64,000 nt of DNA from Citrobacter koseri ATCC BAA-895 (GTDB taxonomy: Bacteria > Pseudomonadota > Gammaproteobacteria > Enterobacterales > Enterobacteriaceae): the NCBI RefSeq assembly GCF_000018045.1, contig NC_009792.1, forward strand, positions 2,604,001 through 2,668,000, in the 5' to 3' direction. Shown here piece after piece: positions 1 through 8,785 of the stretch; the stretch's first letter is position 1, and each line of letters starts with the position of its first letter. Both the position numbers and the translations under genes were made by a program. Under the pieces are notes generated by a model. That model had not been told where the DNA came from. It did not search any database and saw only the letters and a list, made by a program, of their open reading frames with translations.

Positions 1-264
1 CTGGCGCAGTTTGAAGGCAAAAGCTACAACGACGATCTGACGCGGCTGAAATCGTTGCTCGGCAATCTGGGCTGCGGTATTCCCCCGCTCTACAAACAGT
101 ACTCCGAACTTTGCGACCCCGGCGGCGTGCAGTTTATTGATTTCGGTAACGATCCGGCATTCAGCAACTGCGTGGATGGTCTGGTGCTGGTCGATTTAAC
201 CTATCTGAAGGCAAACAGGTATCAGCGCTATATTGGCGCGCATTTGGGTTTCCAGGCAGAATAA
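1..264 (+). CDS. C-terminal fragment of an OlsB-like GNAT-fold acyltransferase (often annotated 'putative hemolysin')
   Basis: The reading frame is open from base 1, so the 5' end lies outside the window; 87 residues remain. The visible part has the pattern IPPLYKQYSELC, then NDPAFSNCVDGLVLVDL and RYQRYIG. It resembles the C-terminus of the OlsB/ornithine lipid N-acyltransferase group of GNAT-fold proteins, where a 'PPLLKGYLRLG ... DPDFNTADLLVLLDL ... RYARHF' pattern occurs. That comparison is from memory and the catalytic part is off the edge, so the substrate cannot be stated. It converges with tauD, with a BIME between them. E. coli K-12 has hemB at the equivalent place beside tauD, so this is a local difference. 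Confidence 0.5.
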   Translation: MAQFEGKSYNDDLTRLKSLLGNLGCGIPPLYKQYSELCDPGGVQFIDFGNDPAFSNCVDGLVLVDLTYLKANRYQRYIGAHLGFQAE

Positions 265-331
265 GGCGTTTACGCCGCCATCCGGCGCGGTGCCACATCG
301 TGCCTGATGGCGCTGCGCTTATCAGGCCTGC
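262..331. repeat. BIME (two REP palindromes) between convergent genes
   Basis: Two imperfect palindromes of REP type: one around CGCCGCCATCCGGCG and one reading GCCTGATGGCGCTGCGC followed by TTATCAGGCCTGC. They lie between the convergent acyltransferase fragment and tauD, a usual BIME position, and could protect both 3' ends. Confidence 0.75.
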
Positions 332-372
332 ATTTCCCTAACCATTCCCTAACCGAATAGTGTAATTATCTA

Positions 373-1224
373 TTACGGTGCGCGATAAAACGGCTTATCT
401 CCCAGAATCGTCGCCCGGTGCATAATGCGCCGCTGCGGCAGGTAATCAGCGTTGGCATAATGCTGGGTGACGCGGTTATCCCAGATGGCTACGTCATCAG
501 GCTGCCAGCGCCAGCGCACCTGAAACTCCGGTTTTGTGATGTGCGCAAACAAGAATCCAAGCAGCGCCTCACTCTCTTTCTCCGTCACATCGACAATCCG
601 TGTGGTAAAGCCTTCATTCACAAACAGCGCCAGTTTGCCGCTCACCGGATGGGTACGCACCACCGGATGCAGCAAAGGTGGATGTTTTGCTACCGCCTCA
701 AGCCAGCGCTGATGCTCCTCGTCAGTTTTGCGGTATTTGTATTCCGGGAACGATTTACGGAAATCATGCTCCGCCCGCAAACCGCTCAGCAACTGGCGAA
801 ACGGTTCGGAAAGCGCGTCATATGCGGCAATACCGCTGGCCCATAGCGTATCCCCGCCGCTAGAGGGCAGTTCCTTTGCCGCCAGAATCGCCCCTGCTGG
901 CGGCGTCTCAATAAAGGTCACATCGGTGTGCCAGTTATCATTATCCGGCGGGTTATCGTTATGGGTATCCAGCACAATAATCTCTTCGACGCCTTCGGCG
1001 TGGGGATAGACCGGATGAATATGCAGATCGCCAAAACGCTGTGCCAGCGCGCGCTGTTGCTGCGGCGTAATGGCTTGTTCACGCAGAAAAACCACCTGGT
1101 GGCGCAGCACCGCGTGATACAGCTGTTCGAATTGATTATCGCTCAGCGGGCGGGTCAGATCCGCGCCGGAAACCAGCGCGCCAATATACGGCCCCAGCGG
1201 GGTAATGCTCAGACGTTCACTCAT
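373..1224 (-). CDS. tauD: TauD, taurine dioxygenase (Fe(II)/2-oxoglutarate dependent)
   Basis: 283 residues, the same length as E. coli TauD and nearly identical along its length. The enzyme hydroxylates taurine next to the sulfonate with 2-oxoglutarate and O2, releasing sulfite and aminoacetaldehyde, so taurine can serve as a sulfur source. The iron ligands are visible as H99-x-D101 in NWHTDVTF and a distal His (about 255) in VTQHYAN. The Arg that binds 2-oxoglutarate lies in the RRIMHRATILG tail. It is the last gene of tauABCD; its ATG overlaps the tauC stop by 4 bases, which implies translational coupling. In E. coli the operon is induced under sulfate starvation through Cbl and CysB. Confidence 0.97.
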   Translation of the reverse strand: MSERLSITPLGPYIGALVSGADLTRPLSDNQFEQLYHAVLRHQVVFLREQAITPQQQRALAQRFGDLHIHPVYPHAEGVEEIIVLDTHNDNPPDNDNWHTDVTFIETPPAGAILAAKELPSSGGDTLWASGIAAYDALSEPFRQLLSGLRAEHDFRKSFPEYKYRKTDEEHQRWLEAVAKHPPLLHPVVRTHPVSGKLALFVNEGFTTRIVDVTEKESEALLGFLFAHITKPEFQVRWRWQPDDVAIWDNRVTQHYANADYLPQRRIMHRATILGDKPFYRAP

Positions 1225-2048
1225 TGTACTTCTCCATGCCAGGGCGTCAGGCGGCGCTGAAGCGCACGCAGACCCAGTTCTAAAATAAACGCGATCACCG
1301 CAATCACCGCGATCCCCGCCAGCACCACGTCGGTTGCCAGAAATTCCCCGGCGGACTGCACCATAAACCCTAAACCCCGGGTGGCGGCAATCAGCTCAGC
1401 CGCCACCAGCGTTGACCAGCCCACGCCCAGGCCAATGCGTAATCCGGTGAGGATCTCCGGCAGCGCGCCGGGCAGAATCACAAACCACAATACCTGTACT
1501 CGTCCGGCGCCTAACGACTGCGCCGCACGAATGCGAACCTGCTGCGCGCTTTTGACGCCCGCCAGCGCCGACATGGCGACCGGGGCGAAAATCGCCAGAT
1601 AGATCAGCAGGATCTTGGAGGTCTCGCCAATCCCGAACCAGATCACCATCAGCGGTAAATACGCAAGCGGCGGAACAGGTCGGTAGAGTTCAATGATCGG
1701 ATCGAGAATGCCGCGTATCGTTGGGCTTAGCCCCATCGCAATGCCCACCGGAATGCCGATAATCACGGCGGCCAGCAGCGCCAGCAGAATGCGCGTCAGG
1801 CTCGCCGCCAGATGCTGCCACAGCGTGGCGTCCATAAACCCTTGCGGCCCGGCGATGGCGATCAGTTTTTGCAGCACCTGCCCCGGCGGCGGCAGAAACA
1901 GCGGGCTGATTAACTGCAACGCCGCTACGCTCCACCACACGGCCAGAATCACCGCTAATGTGCTGATACTCAGGGTAATGCGACGAGAGAACGGCCAGCG
2001 CCATTTCAACCCGCGTTGACGCAGCTTATCGTTGATGACCACGCTCAT
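1221..2048 (-). CDS. tauC: TauC, taurine ABC transporter inner-membrane permease
   Basis: 275 residues with several hydrophobic segments and the conserved cytoplasmic EAA-type loop (RAAQSLGAGRVQVLWFVILP) that contacts the ATPase. This is the SsuC/TauC class of binding-protein-dependent permeases, which works as a homodimer with TauB and receives taurine from periplasmic TauA. The start overlaps the tauB stop by 4 bases and its end overlaps tauD by 4 bases. The N-terminus (MSVVINDKLRQRGLKW) matches the E. coli protein as I remember it, supporting the ATG at 2048. Confidence 0.96.
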   Translation of the reverse strand: MSVVINDKLRQRGLKWRWPFSRRITLSISTLAVILAVWWSVAALQLISPLFLPPPGQVLQKLIAIAGPQGFMDATLWQHLAASLTRILLALLAAVIIGIPVGIAMGLSPTIRGILDPIIELYRPVPPLAYLPLMVIWFGIGETSKILLIYLAIFAPVAMSALAGVKSAQQVRIRAAQSLGAGRVQVLWFVILPGALPEILTGLRIGLGVGWSTLVAAELIAATRGLGFMVQSAGEFLATDVVLAGIAVIAVIAFILELGLRALQRRLTPWHGEVQ

Positions 2049-2812
2049 GAGAAGGCCTCCCGTTGTTCAAAGACGCGGCTTAACACATACTCCCGCGTCT
2101 CGATAAACTGCGGATCGGATTTAATGCTGCGGCAGGATTCGCCCCCCACAAAGCGGCGGGCGAAATCAAGCGACAGCCGTTCCTGCACGCGACCGGGGCC
2201 AGGAGAAAGCAGCACCAGCTCCGTCGCCATAAACACAGCCTCTTCAATATCATGCGTAATGAGCAATACCTGCTTGCCGGTCTCATGCCAGAGTTTCAGC
2301 AACAGCGTTTGCATCTGCTCACGGGTGAAAGCGTCCAGCGCGCCGAAAGGCTCATCCAACAGCAGGAGTTGAGGATTGGCCGCCAGCGCGCGGGCGATGC
2401 CGACACGCTGGCGCTGCCCGCCGGAAAGCTGCCAGATAAAGCGTTTTCCCGCCCCTTCCAGCCCGACTTTTTTCAGCATCTGCTGCGCAACGTGCTGACG
2501 CCGGGTTTTGTCCGCTCCCGCCAGTTGCAGGCCAAGTCCGACGTTATCCTGCACGTTGCGCCAGGGCAGCAGCCCTTCGTTCTGAAAGACGACGCCGCGC
2601 TCCGCACCCGGCCCATCGACCCGTTTGCCCGCCAGTTGGATCGTGCCGTGCTGATAAGGCAGAAAACCGGCGATCAGATTCAGCAACGTGGTTTTCCCAC
2701 ACCCTGACGGGCCCAGCACCACTAACAGCTCACCGCTGTCGAGCGTCAGATTGATATCTTCCAGCGCCGGTTTACCGGCGTAATCGGCAAAGAGATGGGA
2801 AACTTGCAGCAT
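2045..2812 (-). CDS. tauB: TauB, taurine ABC transporter ATP-binding protein
   Basis: 255 residues from the chosen ATG, matching E. coli TauB (MLQ...). An in-frame ATG 21 bases upstream is rejected because a strong AAGGAGG ribosome site sits 6 bases before the internal ATG. Walker A is GPSGCGKTT (about 36-44), the signature is LSGGQRQR and Walker B is LLLLDEPFGALD. The protein energises TauC for taurine import. It follows tauA with a short gap of about 10 bases in the same operon. Confidence 0.96.
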   Translation of the reverse strand: MLQVSHLFADYAGKPALEDINLTLDSGELLVVLGPSGCGKTTLLNLIAGFLPYQHGTIQLAGKRVDGPGAERGVVFQNEGLLPWRNVQDNVGLGLQLAGADKTRRQHVAQQMLKKVGLEGAGKRFIWQLSGGQRQRVGIARALAANPQLLLLDEPFGALDAFTREQMQTLLLKLWHETGKQVLLITHDIEEAVFMATELVLLSPGPGRVQERLSLDFARRFVGGESCRSIKSDPQFIETREYVLSRVFEQREAFS

Positions 2813-2822
2813 CCGCGCCTCC

Positions 2823-3785
2823 TTATTGCACAAAGCGATCGGTGACGTACTGGCTGTAATCCGTCGCGACGGCGGGCACTTTGCCCTGCTCTTTCAGGAA
2901 CTGCGCGGTGTCGATAATCGCTTTATTGACCGGCCCGTTCAGCTCAACGGCCTGCTGTTGCGCCGTCAGGTAGGTATTGCCTTTCACCAGCCCCGGCACG
3001 TCCGTTTCCGGCACGCCGCTTAAGCGCGACAGTTTGCTGATGTTATCCGGCTGCTGAAGCCACGCCTCAGGATTGGCGATATAGGGTTGCTGCGCGTCGA
3101 TGGCGCTTTTCGCGAATGCTTTGACTACCTCTGGATGTTTTTCCGCGAAGTCTTTACGTACTACCCACACATCCAGCGTCGGCGAGCCCCATTCGCCGAC
3201 TTTCCCTGAGTCTGTCAGCACGTTCCCGTCTTTTTCCAGCGCGTTAACGGCGGGTGCCCAGACGTAAGCGCCGTCAATATCGCCACGCTGCCAGGCGGCA
3301 ATGATCGCCGGTGGTTGCAGATTGATGATTTCGACCTGCCCGGGCTTAATGCCCCAGTGTTTCAGCGCCGCCAGCAGGCTGTAATGGGTGGTGGAGATAA
3401 ACGGCACCGCAATGCGTTTGCCGATGAGATCCTCCGGCTTAGCGATCGTTTTCTTCACCACCAGCGCTTCGGATTCCCCCAGTTTTGACGCCAGCAGGAA
3501 AACCTCAATCGGCACCTGTTGGCTGGCGGCGACCGCCAGTGGGCTGGAACCAAGGTTGCCGATCTGTACATCACCGGAAGCCAGCGCGCGCACGATGCTC
3601 GCGCCGCTGTCGAATTTACGCCAGTCAACGGTCGCCCCGCTCTCTTTGGCGAAGGTGTTATCCGCCTGCGCTACTTTCGCCGGTTCGGCGGATGTCTGAT
3701 ACGCGACGGTGACGTTAACCGCCTGCGCCTGGAATGCAATAAACGCCAGTGCGGCGAGAAGTGTGTTACGCGATGAAATACCCAT
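2823..3785 (-). CDS. tauA: TauA, periplasmic taurine-binding protein
   Basis: 320 residues, the E. coli length, with a Sec signal peptide (NTLLAALAFIAFQAQA, cleavage near residue 22). The mature part is a type II periplasmic binding protein of the SsuA/TauA family that delivers taurine to TauBC. First gene of the operon. E. coli begins MAISSRN and this one MGISSRN at the same position, which fixes the start. Confidence 0.97.
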   Translation of the reverse strand: MGISSRNTLLAALAFIAFQAQAVNVTVAYQTSAEPAKVAQADNTFAKESGATVDWRKFDSGASIVRALASGDVQIGNLGSSPLAVAASQQVPIEVFLLASKLGESEALVVKKTIAKPEDLIGKRIAVPFISTTHYSLLAALKHWGIKPGQVEIINLQPPAIIAAWQRGDIDGAYVWAPAVNALEKDGNVLTDSGKVGEWGSPTLDVWVVRKDFAEKHPEVVKAFAKSAIDAQQPYIANPEAWLQQPDNISKLSRLSGVPETDVPGLVKGNTYLTAQQQAVELNGPVNKAIIDTAQFLKEQGKVPAVATDYSQYVTDRFVQ

Positions 3786-4128
3786 TATTGTCTGCTCCCC
3801 TGTCTTGTTATGGGGGCAGTATTTCGTTGCGGCCGTGTTTGATAAAGGAATTAAAAATTCTTGCTAATAGCAAAGCGTTTTTAGAAAAAAAACGGGAATG
3901 GTTAGTGTGGAAATGTATTTAGCATTGAGTTGTAGGCTGGATCAGGCGCTTGCGCCGCCATCCGGCAATCCATGCCTGATGGCACTACGCTTATCAGGCC
4001 TACCACGACAACAACCCCCTGCAAATTATTGCGATTTTGTTACATTCATTCCATAACCACACCCGGATGATTGCCAGCGCAGCGGGGGCAGGCATCATAG
4101 AGGCATTATTCGGCAAGAGAGTAAGCAT
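3786..4128. promoter_or_regulatory. Divergent control region of tauABCD and the uhpA-like gene
   Basis: 343 bases between two divergently transcribed units. The tau-proximal part (about 3786-3900) is AT-rich and must hold the tauA promoter; in E. coli this is the Cbl-binding region, but I could not assign a Cbl site by eye. A BIME fills 3931-4004. The stretch before 4129 ends with an AAGAG ribosome site (AGAGAGTAAGCAT) just upstream of the uhpA-like ATG. No open frame here looks genuine. Confidence 0.5.
3931..4004. repeat. BIME between the tau and uhp-like/afu units
   Basis: A pair of inverted REP units: TGTAGGCTGGATCAGGCGC facing GCGCCGCCATCCGGCAA, then GCCTGATGGCACTACGC facing TTATCAGGCCTACC. 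It lies between divergent promoters, a less common place for a BIME than 3' ends. Confidence 0.75.
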
Positions 4129-4758
4129 ATGATTCGTGTGGTGCTGGTTGATGACCATGTGGTGGTGCGTTCCGGCTTTGCGCAATTATTAAGTCTTGAA
4201 GACGATCTGGACGTAGCAGGCCAGTACAGCAGCGCGGCGGAAGCCTGGCCCGCATTATTGCGCGATGACGTTAACGTCGCGGTGCTGGATATCGCGATGC
4301 CGGACGAAAACGGGCTGAGTCTGTTAAAGCGGCTACGCGCGCAAAAACCCACGTTTCGCGCCATCGTCCTCAGCATTTACGACACGCCAGCGTTTGTGCA
4401 AAGCGCGCTGGATGCAGGCGCCAGCGGCTATCTGACCAAACGCTGCGGGCCGGAAGAGCTGGTTCAGGCGGTGCGCTCCGTTGGTATGGGCGGCCACTAT
4501 CTGTGCGCCGATGCGTTGCGGGCGCTGCGCGGCGGTGAACAGCCGGCGCAGGTTCTGGAGGTGTTAACCCCCCGTGAGCGAGAAGTTTTTGATTTACTGG
4601 TCAAAGGCGACAGCGTCAAAGAGATCGCATTTAAGCTCGACCTCAGCCATAAAACCGTTCACGTCCACCGTGCTAACGTACTGGGTAAATTGCAGTGCCA
4701 CAGTACCATCGATCTGGTGCATTTCGCCCTCGACCACCAGCTGCTGACGGGGCACTGA
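4129..4758 (+). CDS. UhpA-like response regulator (REC + LuxR-type HTH)
   Basis: 209 residues. Residues 1-120 form a receiver domain with the acidic pair D8/D9, phospho-acceptor D54 (AVLDIAMPDENG) and a conserved Lys in GYLTKR. Residues 140-205 form a LuxR/NarL helix-turn-helix (LTPREREVFDLL, LSHKTVHVHRANVLGKL). The pattern is that of UhpA (MITVALIDDH in E. coli) but clearly a paralog. It heads a cluster with UhpB- and UhpC-like genes and afuABC, so its likely target is the downstream afu transporter. The stop codon overlaps the next ATG by one base (TGATG). Confidence 0.9.
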   Translation: MIRVVLVDDHVVVRSGFAQLLSLEDDLDVAGQYSSAAEAWPALLRDDVNVAVLDIAMPDENGLSLLKRLRAQKPTFRAIVLSIYDTPAFVQSALDAGASGYLTKRCGPEELVQAVRSVGMGGHYLCADALRALRGGEQPAQVLEVLTPREREVFDLLVKGDSVKEIAFKLDLSHKTVHVHRANVLGKLQCHSTIDLVHFALDHQLLTGH

Positions 4759-6299
4759 TGTCTCGCGGCGTGCGTTACTGGGTGATCTCACTGTTTATCC
4801 TGCTGGCCTGGGGAACAGGTTGGCTGATGCTATGGACGCTGGGCTTTTACCTGACCCATAATGGCCAACAGGCGGCGCTCTTCTTGCCGCACGGCGTTTA
4901 TCTTGCGCTGTTGATTTTACTCTCCCGCCGTTACTGGCCCGCGCTGATACTGCCGCCGGTGCTGATGCCGTTATGGCTCCATAGCGAGCAATTGCTCAGC
5001 GGCTACGTCCTGCTGGCGGCGCCGCTGATCTGCCTGATCCCGGCCAGCATCGGACAAAAATTCTGGCACCGTTTTCCCCTGTACTGGCAGCGTCTCACGC
5101 TGCTGCTGGCCGCCGTCACGCTGGCCTCGCTGCTGAATACCGCCCTGCTGTCGCCCTTTATAAAAAGCCCGGCGATGCTGACTGGCCTGGCGTCGTTTAC
5201 CGGCGGCGTGCTGCTCACCCCCTTTGTTTATCTGGTATTTGAATTTTTACGCCAGCAGCACCGTTATCATCTGTTGGGGCTGGATACCAACAACCCGCCG
5301 CTGCGCACCTCGCTGATCATCTGGTGCAGCCTGTTCTTTATTATCGGCATCGGCACGCAAATGGTGCTGTCGCCGGAAATTGAACGCCTGCTGCTGATCG
5401 TGGTGTTCCTGCCTAACGTGGTGATGGCGTGGAAGTTTGGCTGGCAGGGCGGCGTGCTCTCCGGCCTGCTGGGCAGCATGATGATCACCATCGCCCGCCA
5501 GGTCGGCGTCGGGTTTAACAACCTGGTCGAACTGGAGATTTTCCTCGCCACCCAGGCGCTACTCGGTATAGGTCTTGGGATCGCCATCAGCCGCCAGCAG
5601 CATCTGGCGCAAAACCTGCACCACTATCGCCAGCGTCTGGAGGCGGAGCTGGCGGCGCGCCGGGCGCTGACCGAAAAGCTGATCCATACCGAAGAGGATA
5701 CGCGCAAAAACCTGGCGCGCGAGCTGCACGACGAGATCGGGCAGAACATCACCGCCATTCAGATCCAGTCACAGCTCGTGAAACGCGCGCGCGATCCGGC
5801 GCAGACGCAGGCCGCCGCCAGCCAGATAAACGATCTCGCTCGCCGTATTCACCACTCTACCCGCCAGTTGTTACGCCAGCTACGTCCCCCCGCGCTGGAT
5901 GAGCTGTCGTTTAAAGAGGCGCTGCATCATCTGGTCAACGAATTCGCGTTCCCCGAACGTGGGATTCGCTGCCAGTTTGAGTATCGCCTTACGCTTACCC
6001 CGGAAAATGAAACCGTCAGGTTTACTCTCTACCGCCTGTTGCAGGAACTGCTGAACAACGTCTGTAAACATGCCGAAGCCAGCGAGGTCACGATTCTGTT
6101 AAGCCAGCAGAAACAGACCCTCCATCTGGAAGTTCGGGACAACGGCACCGGCATCCAGCCTGAAAAAATGCCGGGATTCGGTATTCAGGGGATGCGCGAA
6201 CGGGTCAGCGCGCTGGGCGGCGAACTGACGCTCGAATCGCTGCACGGCACGCGGGTAATTGTTAACTTGCCCACAATTTTGCAACAAACCACGTCCTGA
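4758..6299 (+). CDS. UhpB-like sensor histidine kinase
   Basis: 513 residues from the ATG overlapping the uhpA-like stop; a longer frame starting 63 bases upstream is rejected because UhpB is about 500 residues and the overlap gives coupling. The N-terminal half is a polytopic MASE1-like membrane domain (roughly residues 10-280). A HisKA_3 dimerisation/phosphorylation motif follows, RELHDEIGQN with H324, and then an ATPase domain with N-box ELLNNVCKH, G1 DNGTGIQ and G2 GFGIQGMRERV. By analogy with UhpB it should phosphorylate the upstream regulator when the UhpC-like partner senses an external sugar phosphate. Confidence 0.9.
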   Translation: MSRGVRYWVISLFILLAWGTGWLMLWTLGFYLTHNGQQAALFLPHGVYLALLILLSRRYWPALILPPVLMPLWLHSEQLLSGYVLLAAPLICLIPASIGQKFWHRFPLYWQRLTLLLAAVTLASLLNTALLSPFIKSPAMLTGLASFTGGVLLTPFVYLVFEFLRQQHRYHLLGLDTNNPPLRTSLIIWCSLFFIIGIGTQMVLSPEIERLLLIVVFLPNVVMAWKFGWQGGVLSGLLGSMMITIARQVGVGFNNLVELEIFLATQALLGIGLGIAISRQQHLAQNLHHYRQRLEAELAARRALTEKLIHTEEDTRKNLARELHDEIGQNITAIQIQSQLVKRARDPAQTQAAASQINDLARRIHHSTRQLLRQLRPPALDELSFKEALHHLVNEFAFPERGIRCQFEYRLTLTPENETVRFTLYRLLQELLNNVCKHAEASEVTILLSQQKQTLHLEVRDNGTGIQPEKMPGFGIQGMRERVSALGGELTLESLHGTRVIVNLPTILQQTTS

Positions 6300-6306
6300 C
6301 CAGGAA

Positions 6307-6330
6307 AAAGTCTTAGTCACTGCGGACTTT
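6307..6330 (+). other. Hairpin between the uhpB-like and uhpC-like genes
   Basis: Six-base stem AAAGTC/GACTTT with a 12-base loop just after the uhpB-like stop, followed by a pyrimidine run (TTTCTCTC). It may be a weak terminator or an mRNA-processing element. The 85-base gap is the largest inside this set before afuA and could hold a second promoter. Confidence 0.4.
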
Positions 6331-6384
6331 CTCTCATCCCCTTTGGTTTTCACTTTCCTATAGTCAGCACAAACGGAGACGGCC

Positions 6385-7689
6385 ATGCACCCACGCCCAG
6401 TAAACGAAACAGACCAACGATACCGGGCGCTACGCCTGCGGTTGCTGATGTGCATGGTCATTGGGTATGCCGCGTTTTACCTGACGCGAAAAAGCGTGAA
6501 TTACGTGCTTCCGGCGCTGCAAACGGATCTGGGACTCGATAAAGGCGATATCGGCCTGTTGGGTTCACTGTTTTACCTGACCTACGGCCTGTCGAAGTTT
6601 ACCGCCGGGCTGTGGCACGACAGCCACGGGCAGCGCTGGTTTATGGGCGTCGGCCTGTTCGCCACCGGCCTGCTGAATGTGGTGTTCGCCTTTGGCGAGT
6701 CGCTGACGCTGCTGCTGGCGGTCTGGACGCTGAACGGTTTCTTTCAGGGCTGGGGATGGCCGCCCTGCGCCCGACTGCTGACCCACTGGTATTCGCGCAA
6801 CGAGCGCGGCTTCTGGTGGGGCTGCTGGAATATGTCGATCAACATCGGCGGGGCGATTATCCCGCTGATTAGCGCTTTCGCCGCCCACTGGTGGGGCTGG
6901 CAGGCGGCGATGCTGGCGCCGGGGATCATCAGCATGGCATTAGGTATCTGGCTCACGCTACAGCTGAAAGGCACGCCGCAGGAAGAGGGATTGCCAACGG
7001 TCGGCGCATGGCGTCATGACCCGCTGGAGCTGCGACAGGAGCAGCAAAGCCCGCCGATGGGACTGTGGCAGATGTTGCGCACCACGATGCTGAAAAACCC
7101 GATGATCTGGCTGCTGGGCGTCTCATATGTGCTGGTCTATCTGATCCGCATCGCCCTCAACGACTGGGGCAACATCTGGCTCACGGAAAGCCACGGCGTT
7201 AATCTGCTCAGCGCCAACGCCACGGTGATGCTGTTTGAAGTTGGCGGTCTGCTCGGCGCGTTGTTCGCCGGTTGGGGGTCGGATTTGCTGTTCAGCGGCC
7301 AGCGCGCGCCGATGATTTTGCTGTTCACGCTGGGGCTGATGGTGTCCGTCGCCGCGTTGTGGTTAGCGCCGGTACACCATTACGCACTGCTGGCGGTCTG
7401 TTTCTTTACGGTGGGCTTTTTCGTTTTTGGCCCGCAAATGTTGATTGGCCTTGCCGCCGTCGAGTGCGGGCACAAAGCGGCGGCCGGTTCCATCACCGGG
7501 TTTCTCGGCCTGTTCGCCTATCTGGGGGCAGCGCTGGCGGGCTGGCCTCTGTCGCTGGTCATTGAACGCTACGGCTGGTCGGGCATGTTCAGTCTGCTCT
7601 CGGTCGCCGCGGTACTTATGGGTTTATTGCTGATGCCGCTGCTGATGGCGGGCATCACCACCTCGCTCAGTCAAAGGATAAAACAATGA
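6385..7689 (+). CDS. UhpC-like sugar-phosphate sensor/antiporter of the major facilitator superfamily
   Basis: 434 residues with about 12 hydrophobic segments. It is UhpC-like in length (E. coli UhpC is about 440) and in motifs such as YFTRKS-type FYLTRKSVNYVLP, NGFFQGWGWPPCARLLTHWYS and FFVFGPQMLIGLAAVEC. This is the organophosphate:phosphate antiporter family (UhpT, GlpT, PgtP, UhpC). Beside the UhpA- and UhpB-like genes the simplest role is the membrane sensor for external hexose phosphate. A transport role cannot be excluded. The stop overlaps the afuA start (ATGA), tying sensing to transport in one transcript. Confidence 0.9.
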   Translation: MHPRPVNETDQRYRALRLRLLMCMVIGYAAFYLTRKSVNYVLPALQTDLGLDKGDIGLLGSLFYLTYGLSKFTAGLWHDSHGQRWFMGVGLFATGLLNVVFAFGESLTLLLAVWTLNGFFQGWGWPPCARLLTHWYSRNERGFWWGCWNMSINIGGAIIPLISAFAAHWWGWQAAMLAPGIISMALGIWLTLQLKGTPQEEGLPTVGAWRHDPLELRQEQQSPPMGLWQMLRTTMLKNPMIWLLGVSYVLVYLIRIALNDWGNIWLTESHGVNLLSANATVMLFEVGGLLGALFAGWGSDLLFSGQRAPMILLFTLGLMVSVAALWLAPVHHYALLAVCFFTVGFFVFGPQMLIGLAAVECGHKAAAGSITGFLGLFAYLGAALAGWPLSLVIERYGWSGMFSLLSVAAVLMGLLLMPLLMAGITTSLSQRIKQ

Positions 7690-8717
7690 AATTGACGCTT
7701 ACCTCTACCCTGATTGCATCCGGCATTGCGCTGGCAACCTTAACCGGCGCCGCGCAGGCCAAAGGCCGCCTGGTGGTTTATTGCAGCGCCACCAATGAAA
7801 TGTGCGAAGCAGAAACCAAAGCGTTTGGCGACAAATATGACGTCAAAACCTCGTTCATTCGCAACGGCTCCGGCAGTACGCTGGCGAAAGTCGATGCCGA
7901 GAAGAAAAACCCGCAGGCGGACGTCTGGTACGGCGGGACGCTGGACCCTCAGTCTCAGGCGGGTGAAATGGGGCTGCTGCAACCCTACAAGTCTCCCAAT
8001 CTTGAGCAGGTCATGGAGAAATTCCGCGATCCGGCGAAAGTAAAAGGCAACCTCTCTTCAGCGGTGTATGTCGGTATTCTCGGTTTTGGCGTCAACACCC
8101 AGCGCCTGAAAGAGAAAAATCTGCCGGTGCCAAAATGCTGGAAGGATCTGACCAAACCGGAATACAAAGGCGAGATCCAGATTGCCGACCCGCAAAGTTC
8201 AGGCACCGCGTATACCGCACTGGCAACCTTCGCCCAGCTGTGGGGAGAAGATCAGGCCTTTGATTACCTGAAACAGCTCAACGCCAACGTGTCTCAGTAC
8301 ACCAAATCCGGTATTGCCCCGGCACGTAACGCCGCCCGTGGCGAAACCGCTATCGGCATCGGCTTCCTGCACGACTATTCGCTGGAAAAAGAACAGGGCG
8401 CGCCGCTGGAGCTGATCTCTCCGTGCGAAGGCACCGGCTATGAAATTGGCGGCGTCAGCATCCTGAAAGGCGCGCGCAACCTCGACAACGCCAAACTGTT
8501 CGTGGACTGGGTGCTGTCAAAAGAAGCACAAGAACTGGCGTGGAAGAAAGGCAAGTCTTATCAGATCCTGACCAACACCACAGCAGAAACGTCACCGAAC
8601 TCGCTGAAGCTCGACGACCTGAAGCTCATCAATTACGACATGGATAAATACGGTTCTACCGACGTCCGTAAGCAGCTTATCAATAAGTGGGTTAGCGAAG
8701 TGAAGATGGGTAAATAA
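7686..8717 (+). CDS. afuA: AfuA, periplasmic sugar-phosphate-binding protein
   Basis: 343 residues with a clear signal peptide (cleavage after GAAQA, about residue 25). The mature part starts KGRLVVYCSATNEMCE and has the type II binding-protein fold once annotated as ferric-ion binding. Work on Actinobacillus and Citrobacter rodentium AfuABC showed that the family imports glucose-6-phosphate, fructose-6-phosphate and sedoheptulose-7-phosphate rather than iron. The upstream UhpABC-like genes agree with that. Translation is coupled to the uhpC-like gene by a 4-base overlap. Confidence 0.92.
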   Translation: MKLTLTSTLIASGIALATLTGAAQAKGRLVVYCSATNEMCEAETKAFGDKYDVKTSFIRNGSGSTLAKVDAEKKNPQADVWYGGTLDPQSQAGEMGLLQPYKSPNLEQVMEKFRDPAKVKGNLSSAVYVGILGFGVNTQRLKEKNLPVPKCWKDLTKPEYKGEIQIADPQSSGTAYTALATFAQLWGEDQAFDYLKQLNANVSQYTKSGIAPARNAARGETAIGIGFLHDYSLEKEQGAPLELISPCEGTGYEIGGVSILKGARNLDNAKLFVDWVLSKEAQELAWKKGKSYQILTNTTAETSPNSLKLDDLKLINYDMDKYGSTDVRKQLINKWVSEVKMGK

Positions 8718-8735
8718 GCCCACATTGCGTTCATT

Positions 8736-8768
8736 TGCCGGGTGGCGGCGTAACGCCGTACCCGGCCC
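8736..8768 (+). repeat. Single REP palindrome between afuA and afuB
   Basis: TGCCGGGTGGCGGCGTAACG pairs with CGCCGTACCCGGC to form one strong hairpin in the afuA-afuB gap. Placed after the binding-protein gene and before the membrane component, as in malE-malF, it could stabilise the upstream afuA message and so raise AfuA over AfuBC. That role is inferred. Confidence 0.75.
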
Positions 8769-8785
8769 ACAATACCGGAACCGCT

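Noticed and set aside
4129..7689. The canonical uhpABC locus
   Set aside because: No uhpT follows, the proteins differ from E. coli UhpA/B/C over most of their length, and the genes are joined to afuABC, so they are paralogs.
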